DNA of 64,000 bases, taken from Bacillus sp. ISL-45. Lineage in GTDB: Bacteria > Bacillota > Bacilli > Bacillales > Cytobacillaceae. Positions 10,084 through 18,584 of this stretch are shown here, one piece after another. The DNA lies in the NCBI RefSeq assembly GCF_018613195.1, contig NZ_JAGGQQ010000024.1, positions 1 through 64,000 on the forward strand, read 5' to 3'. The first letter of the stretch is position 1, and the number at the start of each line of letters is the position of its first letter. The notes under the pieces were generated by a model. It made no database searches. It was not told the origin of the DNA and worked only from the letters and a program-made list of their open reading frames with translations. The position numbers and the translations under genes are program-made.

Positions 10084-10115
10084 CTATACGAGCCATTAGC
10101 TCAGTCGGTAGAGCA
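10084..10115 (+). repeat. Broken 5' copy of tRNA-Lys with leader
   Basis: These 32 bases repeat exactly at 10237-10268. They contain seven bases of leader and the first 26 bases of tRNA-Lys, up to the end of the D arm. After GAGCA the sequence leaves the tRNA and enters a hairpin element, so this is not a functional tRNA gene. Confidence 0.9.
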
Positions 10116-10236
10116 AGTTGCTCACATCCTTGAAAAACTTCTGCGGCAACTTGCGAGAAGGACCGTAAGGTCGTTCGAGCATCGCAGATGCGAAAAACAA
10201 ACTATCTAGGGTTTACAAAACTAGGTGTACTCCTTT
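10116..10236 (+). repeat. Structured element between the two tRNA-Lys heads
   Basis: The element starts with AGTTGC, which pairs with GCAACT at 10146-10151. A hairpin follows at 10157-10176 made of GAA, one mismatch, GACC, the tetraloop GTAA, GGTC, one mismatch, TTC. Similar hairpins recur at 10618-10640 and 10684-10703. A further short inverted pair TCTGCG / CGCAGA encloses this hairpin. No coding capacity is seen. Confidence 0.75.
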
Positions 10237-10242
10237 CTATAC

Positions 10243-10318
10243 GAGCCATTAGCTCAGTCGGTAGAGCATCTGACTTTTAATCAGAGGGTCGAAGGTTCGA
10301 GTCCTTCATGGCTCACCA
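10243..10318 (+). tRNA. tRNA-Lys (anticodon TTT)
   Basis: The 76-nt sequence folds as a complete cloverleaf. The acceptor GAGCCAT pairs with ATGGCTC, the anticodon loop is CTTTTAA with anticodon TTT, the T arm contains GGTTCGAGTCC, and CCA is encoded. It is the intact copy downstream of the broken head at 10084. Confidence 0.97.
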
Positions 10319-10321
10319 AGT

Positions 10322-10343
10322 TTTTTTCACGGTAGTGAAAATA
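10322..10343 (+). repeat. Spacer hairpin after tRNA-Lys
   Basis: TTTTCAC, GGTA, GTGAAAA forms a small hairpin in the tRNA spacer. The hairpin at 10441-10463 has the same outer pairs, and its inner pairs are changed on both sides (CGC / GCG). Confidence 0.5.
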
Positions 10344-10361
10344 ACTTTCATTTTAATATTC

Positions 10362-10433
10362 GGCCCCTTGGTCAAGCGGTTAAGACACCGCCCTTTCACG
10401 GCGGTAACACGGGTTCGAATCCCGTAGGGGTCA
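10362..10433 (+). tRNA. tRNA-Glu (anticodon TTC)
   Basis: The 72-nt cloverleaf has acceptor GGCCCCT / AGGGGTC, an anticodon stem CCGCC / GGCGG around CTTTCAC with anticodon TTC, and the T arm CGGGTTCGAATCCCG. CCA is not encoded. Unlike Lys and Phe it has no broken copy upstream. Confidence 0.97.
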
Positions 10434-10440
10434 CTTAGTT

Positions 10441-10463
10441 TTTTTCGCAAAGGCGAAAATAAA
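10441..10463 (+). repeat. Spacer hairpin after tRNA-Glu
   Basis: TTTTCGC, AAAG, GCGAAAA forms a hairpin like the one after tRNA-Lys. A third, incomplete version (AACGCGAAAGCGAAAATAA) follows near 10492. Confidence 0.5.
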
Positions 10464-10541
10464 CATCCTTAAAAACGCGTAGCATCCTTAGAACGCGAAA
10501 GCGAAAATAAACGTACATAAAATCACCACAGCTGTTTTTCT

Positions 10542-10577
10542 GGAAACAACTTATTATCGTGGCTCAGTAGCTCAGTC
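10542..10577 (+). repeat. Broken 5' copy of tRNA-Phe with leader
   Basis: These 36 bases repeat at 10734-10769 with one mismatch. They hold 19 bases of leader and the first 17 bases of tRNA-Phe. The sequence leaves the tRNA inside the D arm at AGTTGC. Confidence 0.9.
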
Positions 10578-10733
10578 AGTTGCTTGCTTCTCCGAATAAG
10601 CATCTGCGGCAACTTGCGAGAAAAACCGAGAGGTTTTTTGAGCACATTATCCATGTTAAACTGTATTCAGCGGCAACCTGCGAGAAAGACCGCAAGGTCA
10701 TTCGAGCAAAGGACCTAAACCAATCAAAGTTTA
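10578..10733 (+). repeat. Structured element between the two tRNA-Phe heads
   Basis: It begins with AGTTGC, which pairs with GCAACT at 10609-10614, exactly as in the tRNA-Lys element. Two GNRA-capped hairpins follow: AACC GAGA GGTT at 10624-10635 and GACC GCAA GGTC at 10688-10699. Both are preceded by a CGGCAACNTGCGAGAA stretch and followed by TTNGAGCA. The element thus carries one complete unit and a second unit lacking the first AGTTGC arm. Confidence 0.75.
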
Positions 10734-10752
10734 GGAAACAACTTATTATCAT

Positions 10753-10825
10753 GGCTCAGTAGCTCAGTCGGTAGAGCAAAGGACTGAAAATCCTTGTGTC
10801 GGCGGTTCGATTCCGTCCTGAGCCA
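10753..10825 (+). tRNA. tRNA-Phe (anticodon GAA)
   Basis: The 73-nt cloverleaf has acceptor GGCTCAG / CTGAGCC, anticodon stem AAGGA / TCCTT around CTGAAAA with anticodon GAA, and T arm CGGCGGTTCGATTCCGTCC. CCA is not encoded. It is the intact copy downstream of the broken head at 10542. Confidence 0.96.
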
Positions 10826-10833
10826 TTAAAAAA

Positions 10834-10868
10834 GGGAGCGTGTCATATGACATGCTCTCTTTTTTTTG
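10834..10868 (+). terminator. Terminator of the tRNA cluster
   Basis: GGGAGCGTGTCAT pairs with ATGACATGCTCTC and is followed by a long T run. Confidence 0.9.
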
Positions 10869-11209
10869 TAACATTTATGTAATATAAATGTGAATTTCCT
10901 ATTTTTAACATGTTTGTATTGCTATTAACAACGTTGTTCAATAACAATCCTTCTAAAGTAGGAGAATATCTTGATATTACTAGGTTTTTGGATTATTTTT
11001 ATTTTCTGACATAGGAAAATAGACCGATGTCTAATACCATTTAACTGACAAATATCGTAATTAAATGTCAGCTATTATACATTTTTGTTACATAATGAAG
11101 ACTAGTCTTCCCAATGATACATTATATGGTAAAGTATAGAGGTACAATTATCAGATAATAGTTATTTAGAACTAGACTAATAGTGTTTGACCGTTGTAGG
11201 AGGATCAGG
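10869..11209. other. AT-rich gap before the M23 endopeptidase gene
   Basis: No gene is seen. The palindrome ACAACGTTGT at 10928-10937 repeats the one at 10047. On the minus strand TGTAAC, five A, TGTATA (11078-11093) resembles a WalR box with one mismatch. Confidence 0.4.
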
Positions 11210-12685
11210 ATGAATAATTTTAAACATAGGCTGTCCAATCTTGCCGGCAAAACATCTAGAGAGATGAAGCCAGCAATTAAAAAGTCAATTATGGCTGCAG
11301 TAACTGTAGCTGCGTTGTCTTTTGGTGCAGGCAATGCACATGCTGCTGAGTCTGACTTAACAACAGTGTATTATGTGTATGTAAATGATAAATTTGTAGG
11401 AACTGTAGCAGATAAATCACAAGTAGAACAGCTGGTAGAAGACAAGTTGGCATCCGTGAAGAAGGAATACGCTGATCTTGATGTCGAGCTGGAATTAGAC
11501 GTATCTTTTATTCCTGAGCAGGTGTTCAGCTCAGCTGCCAATGCAAATACAAGTGAAGTAATCGAAGTACTTAAAGACGAGATGACTGTCCAGGCCGAAG
11601 CGTCAGCTCTTGTGATTGGTGATAATCCAGTGGCATATGTAAAAGATGCTGAAGCTGCAAAGGAAGTCCTTAGGGTATTAATGCTCGAACACGTTACTGA
11701 AGAAGAGTTAGCTGAGGTGGAGAGTAGAAAAGAATCTCCTAATCTACCAGTACCCGAAGTAAAAGAAAATGAAACTCGTATATTAGACGTTTATTTAACT
11801 CAAGAAGTTTCACATTCGGCTGAAAAAGTTGATCCTGAAAAAGTTCTTTCTGTAGAGGAAGCTGTCCAGCTCTTTAAAAAGGGTACTTTAGAGGAACAGA
11901 AGTACCAGGTTAAAGAAGGAGATGTGTTGGGGAGCATTGCCAATTCACATAACCTGCAGCTTGCTGAATTGCTTTCTTTGAATGAAGGTCTAACTGAAGA
12001 CGCTGTACTAAAACCAGGACAGGAATTGAATGTGACTGTCTTGAAACCTTTCGTTGAGGTCGTCGTCGATCGCCAGGTTTATGAACAAAGAGAAGTGCCT
12101 TTCGAAAGAGAAATCAAAGAAGACTCATCTATGTTCAAGGGAGATACGAAGAAACAGCAGGAAGGCAAGGCTGGCATGAATGGCATCACCTATTCTGTGT
12201 CAGAACAAAATGGCAGGGTAACCAAGAAGGAAGTCATTAATGAAGTCGTACTGGAAGAGCCTGTGAAGGAAATCATCATTAAAGGTACCAAGATTGTTCC
12301 TTCACGCGGAGATGGAACTTTTGTCTGGCCGACAAATGGCGGGTATGTATCCAGCAGGCAGGGCTATCGATGGAGCAGGATGCATAAAGGAATTGATATC
12401 GCAAGGCCTAGTAACTACACAATCAAAGCTGCTGATAATGGAAGGGTCGTATACGCTGGTAACAGCGGTGATGGGTATGGGAATAAAGTCATCATCGATC
12501 ACCAAAACGGCTATCGCACAATGTATGCCCACCTTGCATCGATCTCGGTAAGCGCAGGCCAGTCAGTTTCTAGCGGTTCGAAAATCGGTGTCATGGGAAG
12601 GACAGGTAATTCCACCGGTATCCATCTTCATTTTGAAGTATATAATAATGGCAAGATTATCGATCCGTTGTCTAAATTACCTTAA
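11210..12685 (+). CDS. Secreted M23 endopeptidase with LysM and G5 domains
   Basis: This 491-residue protein probably cleaves peptide cross-links in peptidoglycan outside the membrane. A signal peptide covers about residues 1-45 (hydrophobic core MAAVTVAALSFGAGNAHA). A long Glu-rich region follows, then a LysM domain near 235-285 (YQVKEGDVLGSIANSHNL), a G5-type domain near 285-355 and a C-terminal M23/LytM domain. The zinc ligands are visible as MHKGIDIA (HxxxD) and GIHLHFEVY (HxH). The ATG at 11210 follows TAGGAGGATCA. The gene lies between the tRNA cluster and walRK, and cell-wall hydrolases are the classic WalRK targets, so control by WalR is a reasonable inference. Confidence 0.9.
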   Translation: MNNFKHRLSNLAGKTSREMKPAIKKSIMAAVTVAALSFGAGNAHAAESDLTTVYYVYVNDKFVGTVADKSQVEQLVEDKLASVKKEYADLDVELELDVSFIPEQVFSSAANANTSEVIEVLKDEMTVQAEASALVIGDNPVAYVKDAEAAKEVLRVLMLEHVTEEELAEVESRKESPNLPVPEVKENETRILDVYLTQEVSHSAEKVDPEKVLSVEEAVQLFKKGTLEEQKYQVKEGDVLGSIANSHNLQLAELLSLNEGLTEDAVLKPGQELNVTVLKPFVEVVVDRQVYEQREVPFEREIKEDSSMFKGDTKKQQEGKAGMNGITYSVSEQNGRVTKKEVINEVVLEEPVKEIIIKGTKIVPSRGDGTFVWPTNGGYVSSRQGYRWSRMHKGIDIARPSNYTIKAADNGRVVYAGNSGDGYGNKVIIDHQNGYRTMYAHLASISVSAGQSVSSGSKIGVMGRTGNSTGIHLHFEVYNNGKIIDPLSKLP

Positions 12686-12694
12686 CCTATACGT

Positions 12695-12725
12695 AAAGTC
12701 TCTAGTCAAACTAGGGACTTTTTTC
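12695..12725 (+). terminator. Terminator of the M23 gene
   Basis: AAGTCTCTAGT pairs with ACTAGGGACTT and is followed by six T. Confidence 0.85.
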
Positions 12726-12968
12726 ATTAGTTGTTTTGCCCTTTAGAAGTGAGGAGTAGTGAGTTTTATAATCCCAAGCATGAAAATAATCCTGTCAGTT
12801 TATTGTTATGGGCAGGATTGGTACAATTGGGAAGAGAAGAATTAGAAGTTATATAACAGATAAATTCAGTTTTTCTCTGTTTTAAAGTAAAATAGATAAG
12901 ATAGCTTTTTTAAAGAGAGAAGAATTATTTATATATGATTGTCAATTTGGCTTAAAAGGAGAATTGGT

Positions 12969-13679
12969 ATGGAGAAAAAGATACTGGTAGTAGACGATGA
13001 AAAACCAATTGCAGATATTTTACAGTTCAATCTTAAAAAAGAGGGTTACGATGTTTACTGTGCATATGATGGGAACCAGGCTGTTGAAATGGTGGAGGAA
13101 GTTCAGCCAGATTTGATCCTGCTGGATATCATGCTGCCTATGCGTGATGGTATGGAAGTTTGCCGTGAGGTCCGCAAAAAATACGAAATGCCGATTATCA
13201 TGCTGACTGCTAAAGACTCTGAAATTGATAAAGTCCTCGGACTTGAACTAGGTGCGGATGATTATGTCACGAAGCCATTCAGCACAAGGGAATTGATTGC
13301 CAGGGTAAAAGCGAACCTGCGCCGTCATCAGCAGATTGCAACCAAAGAAGATGAACAGGAAGAATCTAATGAAATTTCGGTTGGCTCGTTAACGATCCAC
13401 CCGGATGCTTATGTTGTTTCCAAAAGAGGAGAAACGATTGAATTGACACATCGTGAATTCGAACTTCTCCATTATCTGGCCAAGCATATTGGACAAGTCA
13501 TGACAAGGGAGCACCTGCTGCAAACGGTATGGGGCTATGACTATTATGGAGATGTCCGAACAGTAGACGTAACGGTAAGACGTCTGCGTGAAAAAATTGA
13601 GGATAATCCAAGCCACCCGACATGGATCGTGACAAGACGAGGAGTAGGATACTATTTGAGAAACTCTGAGCAGGAGTAA
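12969..13679 (+). CDS. walR: Response regulator WalR
   Basis: WalR is the essential OmpR-family response regulator that controls autolysins and other cell-wall genes. The 236-residue protein begins [18 protein letters not shown]. The receiver domain has the phosphorylation site in LLDIMLP (Asp near 54) and the conserved [10 protein letters not shown] lysine. The C-terminal winged helix contains [21 protein letters not shown]. The ATG at 12969 follows AAAAGGAGA. It heads the walRKHIJ operon. Confidence 0.98.
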   Translation: MEKKILVVDDEKPIADILQFNLKKEGYDVYCAYDGNQAVEMVEEVQPDLILLDIMLPMRDGMEVCREVRKKYEMPIIMLTAKDSEIDKVLGLELGADDYVTKPFSTRELIARVKANLRRHQQIATKEDEQEESNEISVGSLTIHPDAYVVSKRGETIELTHREFELLHYLAKHIGQVMTREHLLQTVWGYDYYGDVRTVDVTVRRLREKIEDNPSHPTWIVTRRGVGYYLRNSEQE

Positions 13680-13687
13680 GCACAGGG

Positions 13688-15508
13688 ATGAAAAAGGTAG
13701 GTTTCTTTCGATCCATTCATCTTAAATTTGTGATTATATATGTCCTTCTTATTCTCGTTGCCATGCAAATTATCGGAGTTTACTTTGTCCGCAAACTTGA
13801 GACGACCCTGATGACGAATTATCAGGAGTCTATAAAATCCCGTGTGGACCTGCTGGTTTATGATATACAGGAAGAACTGGTCAAGGAGCGCGGAAAGGAA
13901 GATCCCACAAAAGAGGAAGCGATCAGGGAGATCTTAAGGGATTATAAAGCCAATGATATTTCTGAAATCCGGGTAATTGACGGGAGCAGCTTTAAAATAC
14001 TTGGCACATCAAGCCTTAGCAATCAAGGGATGGTGGGACAGAGGACGCCTGATGTCAAAATCAAGCGTTCAATCATCTTTGAAGAAGATGAAGACGGCAT
14101 CCAGTTGAAAGATAATGATAGGGTTTGGGTACTGTCCACACCTATCATGCATAATAGTGAAGCCATAGGGGCTGTCTATCTTGTAGCCCAGATTGATCAT
14201 ATCTTTAAGCAGATGAATGATATCAATAAAATCCTGGCTACCGGAACAGCCATTGCCCTGATATTCACAGCTATTTTGGGAGTCTTGCTGGCACAGACGA
14301 TTACGAGGCCGATCTCAGATATGCGTAAACAGGCACTGGCCATGACGCGCGGTAATTTTTCCAGGAAGGTTAAAGTCTATGGTTATGATGAAATCGGACA
14401 GCTCGCGATTACTTTCAACAACCTTACGAAAAAATTGCAAGAGGCACAGGCAACAACTGAAGGGGAGAAAAGGAAGCTTTCCTCTGTCATTTCCTATATG
14501 ACCGACGGTGTCATTTCGACAGACCGCAAAGGGCGCATTATCCTGATCAATGACCCTGCTGCACAGATGCTTGGTGTTCCACGTGAAACAATTCTGTCAC
14601 AGCCATTGGTTTCTGTACTTGGTCTGGATGAAAATTATACTTTTGAAGATTTACTGCAGGAGAAAGAGTCAATCGTCCTTGATTACAGTACGAAAAGCAA
14701 GCCATTTATCCTTCGGGCAAACTTTTCTGTGATTCAGAAGGAAAGCGGCTTTGTGAATGGATTGATTGCTGTCCTGTACGATATTACGGAACAAGAAAAA
14801 ATTGATATGGAAAGACGAGAATTTGTTGCGAATGTTTCCCATGAACTGCGGACTCCGCTGACAACGATGCGCAGCTATCTTGAGGCGTTAGCGGAAGGAG
14901 CATGGAGAGATGAGGAAATTGCTCCAAACTTCCTTGAGACTACCAGAGGTGAAACAGAGCGGATGATCCGGCTTGTTAACGATTTGCTGCAGCTTTCAAA
15001 ACTGGATAGTGTGGATTATCGCCTTTCAAAGGAATGGGTCAACTTCCCGGTCTTCTTTAACAGGATCATTGACCGGTTCGAAATGACGAAGGAGCAAAAT
15101 GTGTCTTTCAAAAGGGAAATTACAGAGGATGCGATTTTCGTAGAAATAGATGAAGATAAAATCACGCAAGTTCTCGATAATATCATTTCTAATGCCATGA
15201 AGTATTCGCCAGAGGGCGGGACCATCACGTTCAGGGTAAAAGAGCTGGATGACCAGATTGTTGCGAGCATCTCGGACGAAGGTGTTGGGATTCCAAAAGA
15301 TAATCTTGATAAAATTTTTGACCGTTTTTACCGTGTCGATAAAGCCAGGACCAGAAAACTTGGCGGGACAGGCCTTGGACTGGCGATTGCCAAAGAAATG
15401 GTCAATGCCCATGGCGGCAGAATTTGGGCTGAAAGTGTAGAAGGCAAAGGAACAACCGTTCAATTTACTCTTCCTTATGACCGGAGTGCAGAGGATGATT
15501 GGTCATGA
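13688..15508 (+). CDS. walK: Sensor histidine kinase WalK
   Basis: WalK phosphorylates WalR in response to the state of the cell wall at the division site. The 606-residue protein has membrane segments at about 11-33 and 185-205 that flank an extracellular domain. A HAMP domain follows near 206-258, then a PAS domain (about 265-370), a HisKA domain with VSHELRTPLTTM and an ATPase domain with GGTGLGLAIAK. It follows walR by 8 bp and overlaps walH by four bases. Confidence 0.97.
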   Translation: MKKVGFFRSIHLKFVIIYVLLILVAMQIIGVYFVRKLETTLMTNYQESIKSRVDLLVYDIQEELVKERGKEDPTKEEAIREILRDYKANDISEIRVIDGSSFKILGTSSLSNQGMVGQRTPDVKIKRSIIFEEDEDGIQLKDNDRVWVLSTPIMHNSEAIGAVYLVAQIDHIFKQMNDINKILATGTAIALIFTAILGVLLAQTITRPISDMRKQALAMTRGNFSRKVKVYGYDEIGQLAITFNNLTKKLQEAQATTEGEKRKLSSVISYMTDGVISTDRKGRIILINDPAAQMLGVPRETILSQPLVSVLGLDENYTFEDLLQEKESIVLDYSTKSKPFILRANFSVIQKESGFVNGLIAVLYDITEQEKIDMERREFVANVSHELRTPLTTMRSYLEALAEGAWRDEEIAPNFLETTRGETERMIRLVNDLLQLSKLDSVDYRLSKEWVNFPVFFNRIIDRFEMTKEQNVSFKREITEDAIFVEIDEDKITQVLDNIISNAMKYSPEGGTITFRVKELDDQIVASISDEGVGIPKDNLDKIFDRFYRVDKARTRKLGGTGLGLAIAKEMVNAHGGRIWAESVEGKGTTVQFTLPYDRSAEDDWS

Positions 15509-16818
15509 CATATGAAAATATAAAATCAGTTATTTTAGCATTTCTCGTTGCTTTGAGTGGTCTCTTAACCTGGAATATTTGGACTTACCAGCCGGATTAT
15601 GAGTTAGTCAATAATCAAAAAACGGTCGAAGAAGTGAATATTGCTACACAGAAGGAACTTAAGAAAATCGTTAAACCACACCAGATCATTTATCATGCGG
15701 GCGGCAAACAGTATGGCTCTGTAGACAATAGCCATATTGATGATATCATTGGTGTCATTTCAAAATGGAAGTACTTTGATATGGAACAATATCCCGGGCG
15801 GATCAGTGAATTTAATGAAAGAATAGCCCTGGGAGACAATACCGAGATCATTTTTCCAGATGAGGTACCAATCGAACTCTATAAAAGAGTATTGAATATT
15901 GACGAGAAGAATATCCCGAAGTTTGATTTCGACCGGATCATTATCAATTCAGAAACCCAGCAGAAACAAGAGGGAATTGTCTATTTTTATTCGCAAAAGA
16001 ACCAGGAAGTCTATGTCAGCAATGTCAGTCCTTCCTATATCAATAGTTTTACTAATAAATACTATGATTCTGCAAGAAGGCTGACGCCATATTTCCTTTA
16101 TACAGTTTCAGACATCAGGAAAATCTATCTGCCAACCGAAGAAGTGAAAATGGTGATGCATACCTATTACCAAAATCCACTGGATTCAGAACAGTTCAAG
16201 GAAGCGCTATTCACGGACCCAAGTTTTGTTCAGCGCAGCATGGTTGATGGCGTGGAGGAATATACCGATGATGCCAGCAAAATGATCGTGGATACGCAAA
16301 CCAATATGATAAACTACGTGAATCCGGTCCGGTCCGGTGATTCGGTTATCGGAACGAACAATGTTTTACAGAAAAGCATAGAGTTCGTGAATAGTCATGG
16401 CGGCTGGACGGAGACTTACCGTTATGTTTATAAGGATGATTTTAACCAGAATGTCCTATTCCGCCTTTACAGCAAGGAAGGATATCCTGTGTTCAACCAG
16501 ATAGGAATGTCCGAGATTTATCAACAGTGGAGACAATCGGAAATCAGCAGGTATGTACGCCCTGGATTCCATCTGGAGCTGCCGTTGAATCCGGATGTCG
16601 TCACAAAGACATTGCCGTCTGGATATGAAGCGCTGGAATACCTGCAAAGCAAGAAGGATTTTAAGATGGAGCTGCTTCAAAACCTTATGCCAGGCTATTA
16701 CATGACACAGGGACCAGAAAATTCATTGATCCTGTTGGAGCCCGGCTGGTTCTATTTATATGATCAGCAGTGGAGGCAGCTGATATGGGAGGAGGAATTG
16801 AATAATGGATTGGAGTAG
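15505..16818 (+). CDS. walH: WalRK regulator WalH (YycH)
   Basis: WalH is a membrane-anchored extracytoplasmic protein that binds WalK together with WalI and tunes its activity. The 437-residue protein has one N-terminal membrane segment (about residues 8-26) and a large external domain. The ATG at 15505 overlaps the walK stop as ATGA, with GAGG upstream. The 3' end overlaps walI by 14 bases. Confidence 0.93.
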   Translation: MTYENIKSVILAFLVALSGLLTWNIWTYQPDYELVNNQKTVEEVNIATQKELKKIVKPHQIIYHAGGKQYGSVDNSHIDDIIGVISKWKYFDMEQYPGRISEFNERIALGDNTEIIFPDEVPIELYKRVLNIDEKNIPKFDFDRIIINSETQQKQEGIVYFYSQKNQEVYVSNVSPSYINSFTNKYYDSARRLTPYFLYTVSDIRKIYLPTEEVKMVMHTYYQNPLDSEQFKEALFTDPSFVQRSMVDGVEEYTDDASKMIVDTQTNMINYVNPVRSGDSVIGTNNVLQKSIEFVNSHGGWTETYRYVYKDDFNQNVLFRLYSKEGYPVFNQIGMSEIYQQWRQSEISRYVRPGFHLELPLNPDVVTKTLPSGYEALEYLQSKKDFKMELLQNLMPGYYMTQGPENSLILLEPGWFYLYDQQWRQLIWEEELNNGLE

Positions 16819-17599
16819 GATCAAGACAATCTTTATTCTTACTTTCCTCGTCCTCGATGTCTATCTTGTATATCAGTTCATGAATACGAGGGATGCTGCC
16901 CAATACGAAATTCCAAAGGAAGCGACCCTGGAGGAAAAGCTGAAGAACGATGATATCACCTATGTTGAACTTCCTGATGTTAAAAAGAAAGAACAGTATC
17001 TTAGTGTCAGGACGAAAGTGTTCACAACCGAGGAGATGGCAAAGATCAAAGGCCAGGCAGTCAGCCTTGGGGACGGGACATCTATTGAAGCTAAGCTGGA
17101 AAAGCCGTTTAAATTAACGAGCAAGTTCCAGCCAGCCGAGCTGTCCGATTTTATAAGAACGAACATTTTCGCTGGTGAACAGTATAAGTTCTGGAATAAG
17201 AATGAAGAGGAAAAAACGATCACCTATTACCAGGAACATGATAATAAGACATTTTACTATAACAGCAATGCGAAATTGACGTTCTATTTCAACGAAAATA
17301 ATGAAGTGACTTCGTATAAGCAAACGTATGTGGAGATCATCGATGAGCTCTCGGATGCAGAAGAATTGCTGCCGCCATTAAGGGCGCTGGAAACTCTATA
17401 TAAAAAAGGTTTAATCAAGCCGAAGAGTGAAATTACCGATATTGAATTAGGATATTCCACTCTTGTTTCACTGACTGCATCGCATGTCGTGACACCGACG
17501 TGGAGAGTTGAAGTCAATGGCAAGGAGAACCTTTTTGTTCATGCATTCGAAGGCCGGGTCATCCCGTTGTCCGACGGAGAAAATAAAATGACGGAGTGA
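16805..17599 (+). CDS. walI: WalRK regulator WalI (YycI)
   Basis: WalI is the partner of WalH in the membrane complex that modulates WalK. The 264-residue protein starts MDWSRIKTIFILTFLVLDVYL, a single membrane anchor, and the remainder is an external domain of the YycI type. The start lies inside the end of walH behind GGGAGGAGG, so the two are translationally coupled. Confidence 0.93.
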   Translation: MDWSRIKTIFILTFLVLDVYLVYQFMNTRDAAQYEIPKEATLEEKLKNDDITYVELPDVKKKEQYLSVRTKVFTTEEMAKIKGQAVSLGDGTSIEAKLEKPFKLTSKFQPAELSDFIRTNIFAGEQYKFWNKNEEEKTITYYQEHDNKTFYYNSNAKLTFYFNENNEVTSYKQTYVEIIDELSDAEELLPPLRALETLYKKGLIKPKSEITDIELGYSTLVSLTASHVVTPTWRVEVNGKENLFVHAFEGRVIPLSDGENKMTE

Positions 17600-17605
17600 A
17601 GAGAT

Positions 17606-18400
17606 ATGAGTTTGCATTTTAGTGTTCTCGCCAGCGGGAGTACGGGAAATGCGATCTATGTGGAGACGGAGGGACAATCCTTTTTGGTGGATGCTGGATT
17701 GAGCGGCAAACAGATGGAGGCATTATTCAAGCAAATTGGCCGTGATATAAAGGACCTCTCAGGTATATTAGTGACGCATGAACATAGCGATCATATAAAA
17801 GGCATAGGAATCGTTGCCCGTAAGTATAAGCTGCCAATCTATGCGAATGAAAAAACATGGAAAGCGATGGACGGCTTGATTGGGGAAGTCCCGCTTGAGC
17901 AGAAATTCTCTTTTGACATGGAAACCGTGAAAACCTTCGGCGGCCTGGATATTGAATCCTTCGGTGTCTCACATGACGCGGCCGAGCCGATGTTCTACGT
18001 CTTCCATAAAGACGGCAAAAAACTGGTGCTCATCACAGACACAGGCTATGTCAGCGACCGGATGAAAGGAATCATATCCAATGCTGATGCCTATGTGTTT
18101 GAAAGCAACCATGATGTCCAGATGCTGAGGATGGGAAGATATCCATGGAGTGTCAAGCGCCGGATCCTTAGCGACTATGGCCATGTCTCGAATGAGGATG
18201 CAGCTGTCGCTATGAGCGAAGTGGCAGGGGATAATACGAAACGGATTTATCTGGCTCATTTAAGCACAGATAACAATATGAAGGACCTTGCAAGGATGTC
18301 AGTCGCCCAAACTCTTGAAGGCAAAGGCATCTTAGTAGGGGAGCAGTTCGATTTGCTTGATACAGATCCAAAGACCCCAACCCCTCTGACAACTATTTAA
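17606..18400 (+). CDS. walJ: Metallo-beta-lactamase fold hydrolase WalJ (YycJ)
   Basis: WalJ is a cytoplasmic metallo-beta-lactamase-fold protein, probably a DNA exonuclease involved in coordinating division with replication. The 264-residue protein shows the metal motif [10 protein letters not shown] (HxHxDH), a conserved DAGLSGKQ near the start and [10 protein letters not shown] for the later metal ligand. It is the last gene of the wal operon and is followed by a strong terminator. Confidence 0.95.
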   Translation: MSLHFSVLASGSTGNAIYVETEGQSFLVDAGLSGKQMEALFKQIGRDIKDLSGILVTHEHSDHIKGIGIVARKYKLPIYANEKTWKAMDGLIGEVPLEQKFSFDMETVKTFGGLDIESFGVSHDAAEPMFYVFHKDGKKLVLITDTGYVSDRMKGIISNADAYVFESNHDVQMLRMGRYPWSVKRRILSDYGHVSNEDAAVAMSEVAGDNTKRIYLAHLSTDNNMKDLARMSVAQTLEGKGILVGEQFDLLDTDPKTPTPLTTI

Positions 18401-18428
18401 GTTGTTTAGGGCAATGAATGAATAGGTA

Positions 18429-18472
18429 AAGGAGTAAAGGCATCCAGATTGGATGCTTTTGCTCCTTTTTAA
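18429..18472 (+). terminator. Terminator of the wal operon
   Basis: GGAGTAAAGGCATCC pairs with GGATGCTTTTGCTCC and is followed by five T. Confidence 0.9.
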
Positions 18473-18584
18473 TTTCCAGGTGAATAGAGGGGCTTATGAT
18501 TTAGAAATTTTCGTTACTGATAGTATAATAATCTATATAAAAATAACTAACGTATCTATTGGTCAATGAAAGGATTGGTGGACA

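Noticed and set aside
10090-10115. An additional tRNA-Lys gene
   Set aside because: Only the first 26 bases match; no anticodon arm, T arm or 3' acceptor strand follows.
10561-10577. An additional tRNA-Phe gene
   Set aside because: The match to tRNA-Phe stops inside the D arm, and the rest of the cloverleaf is absent.
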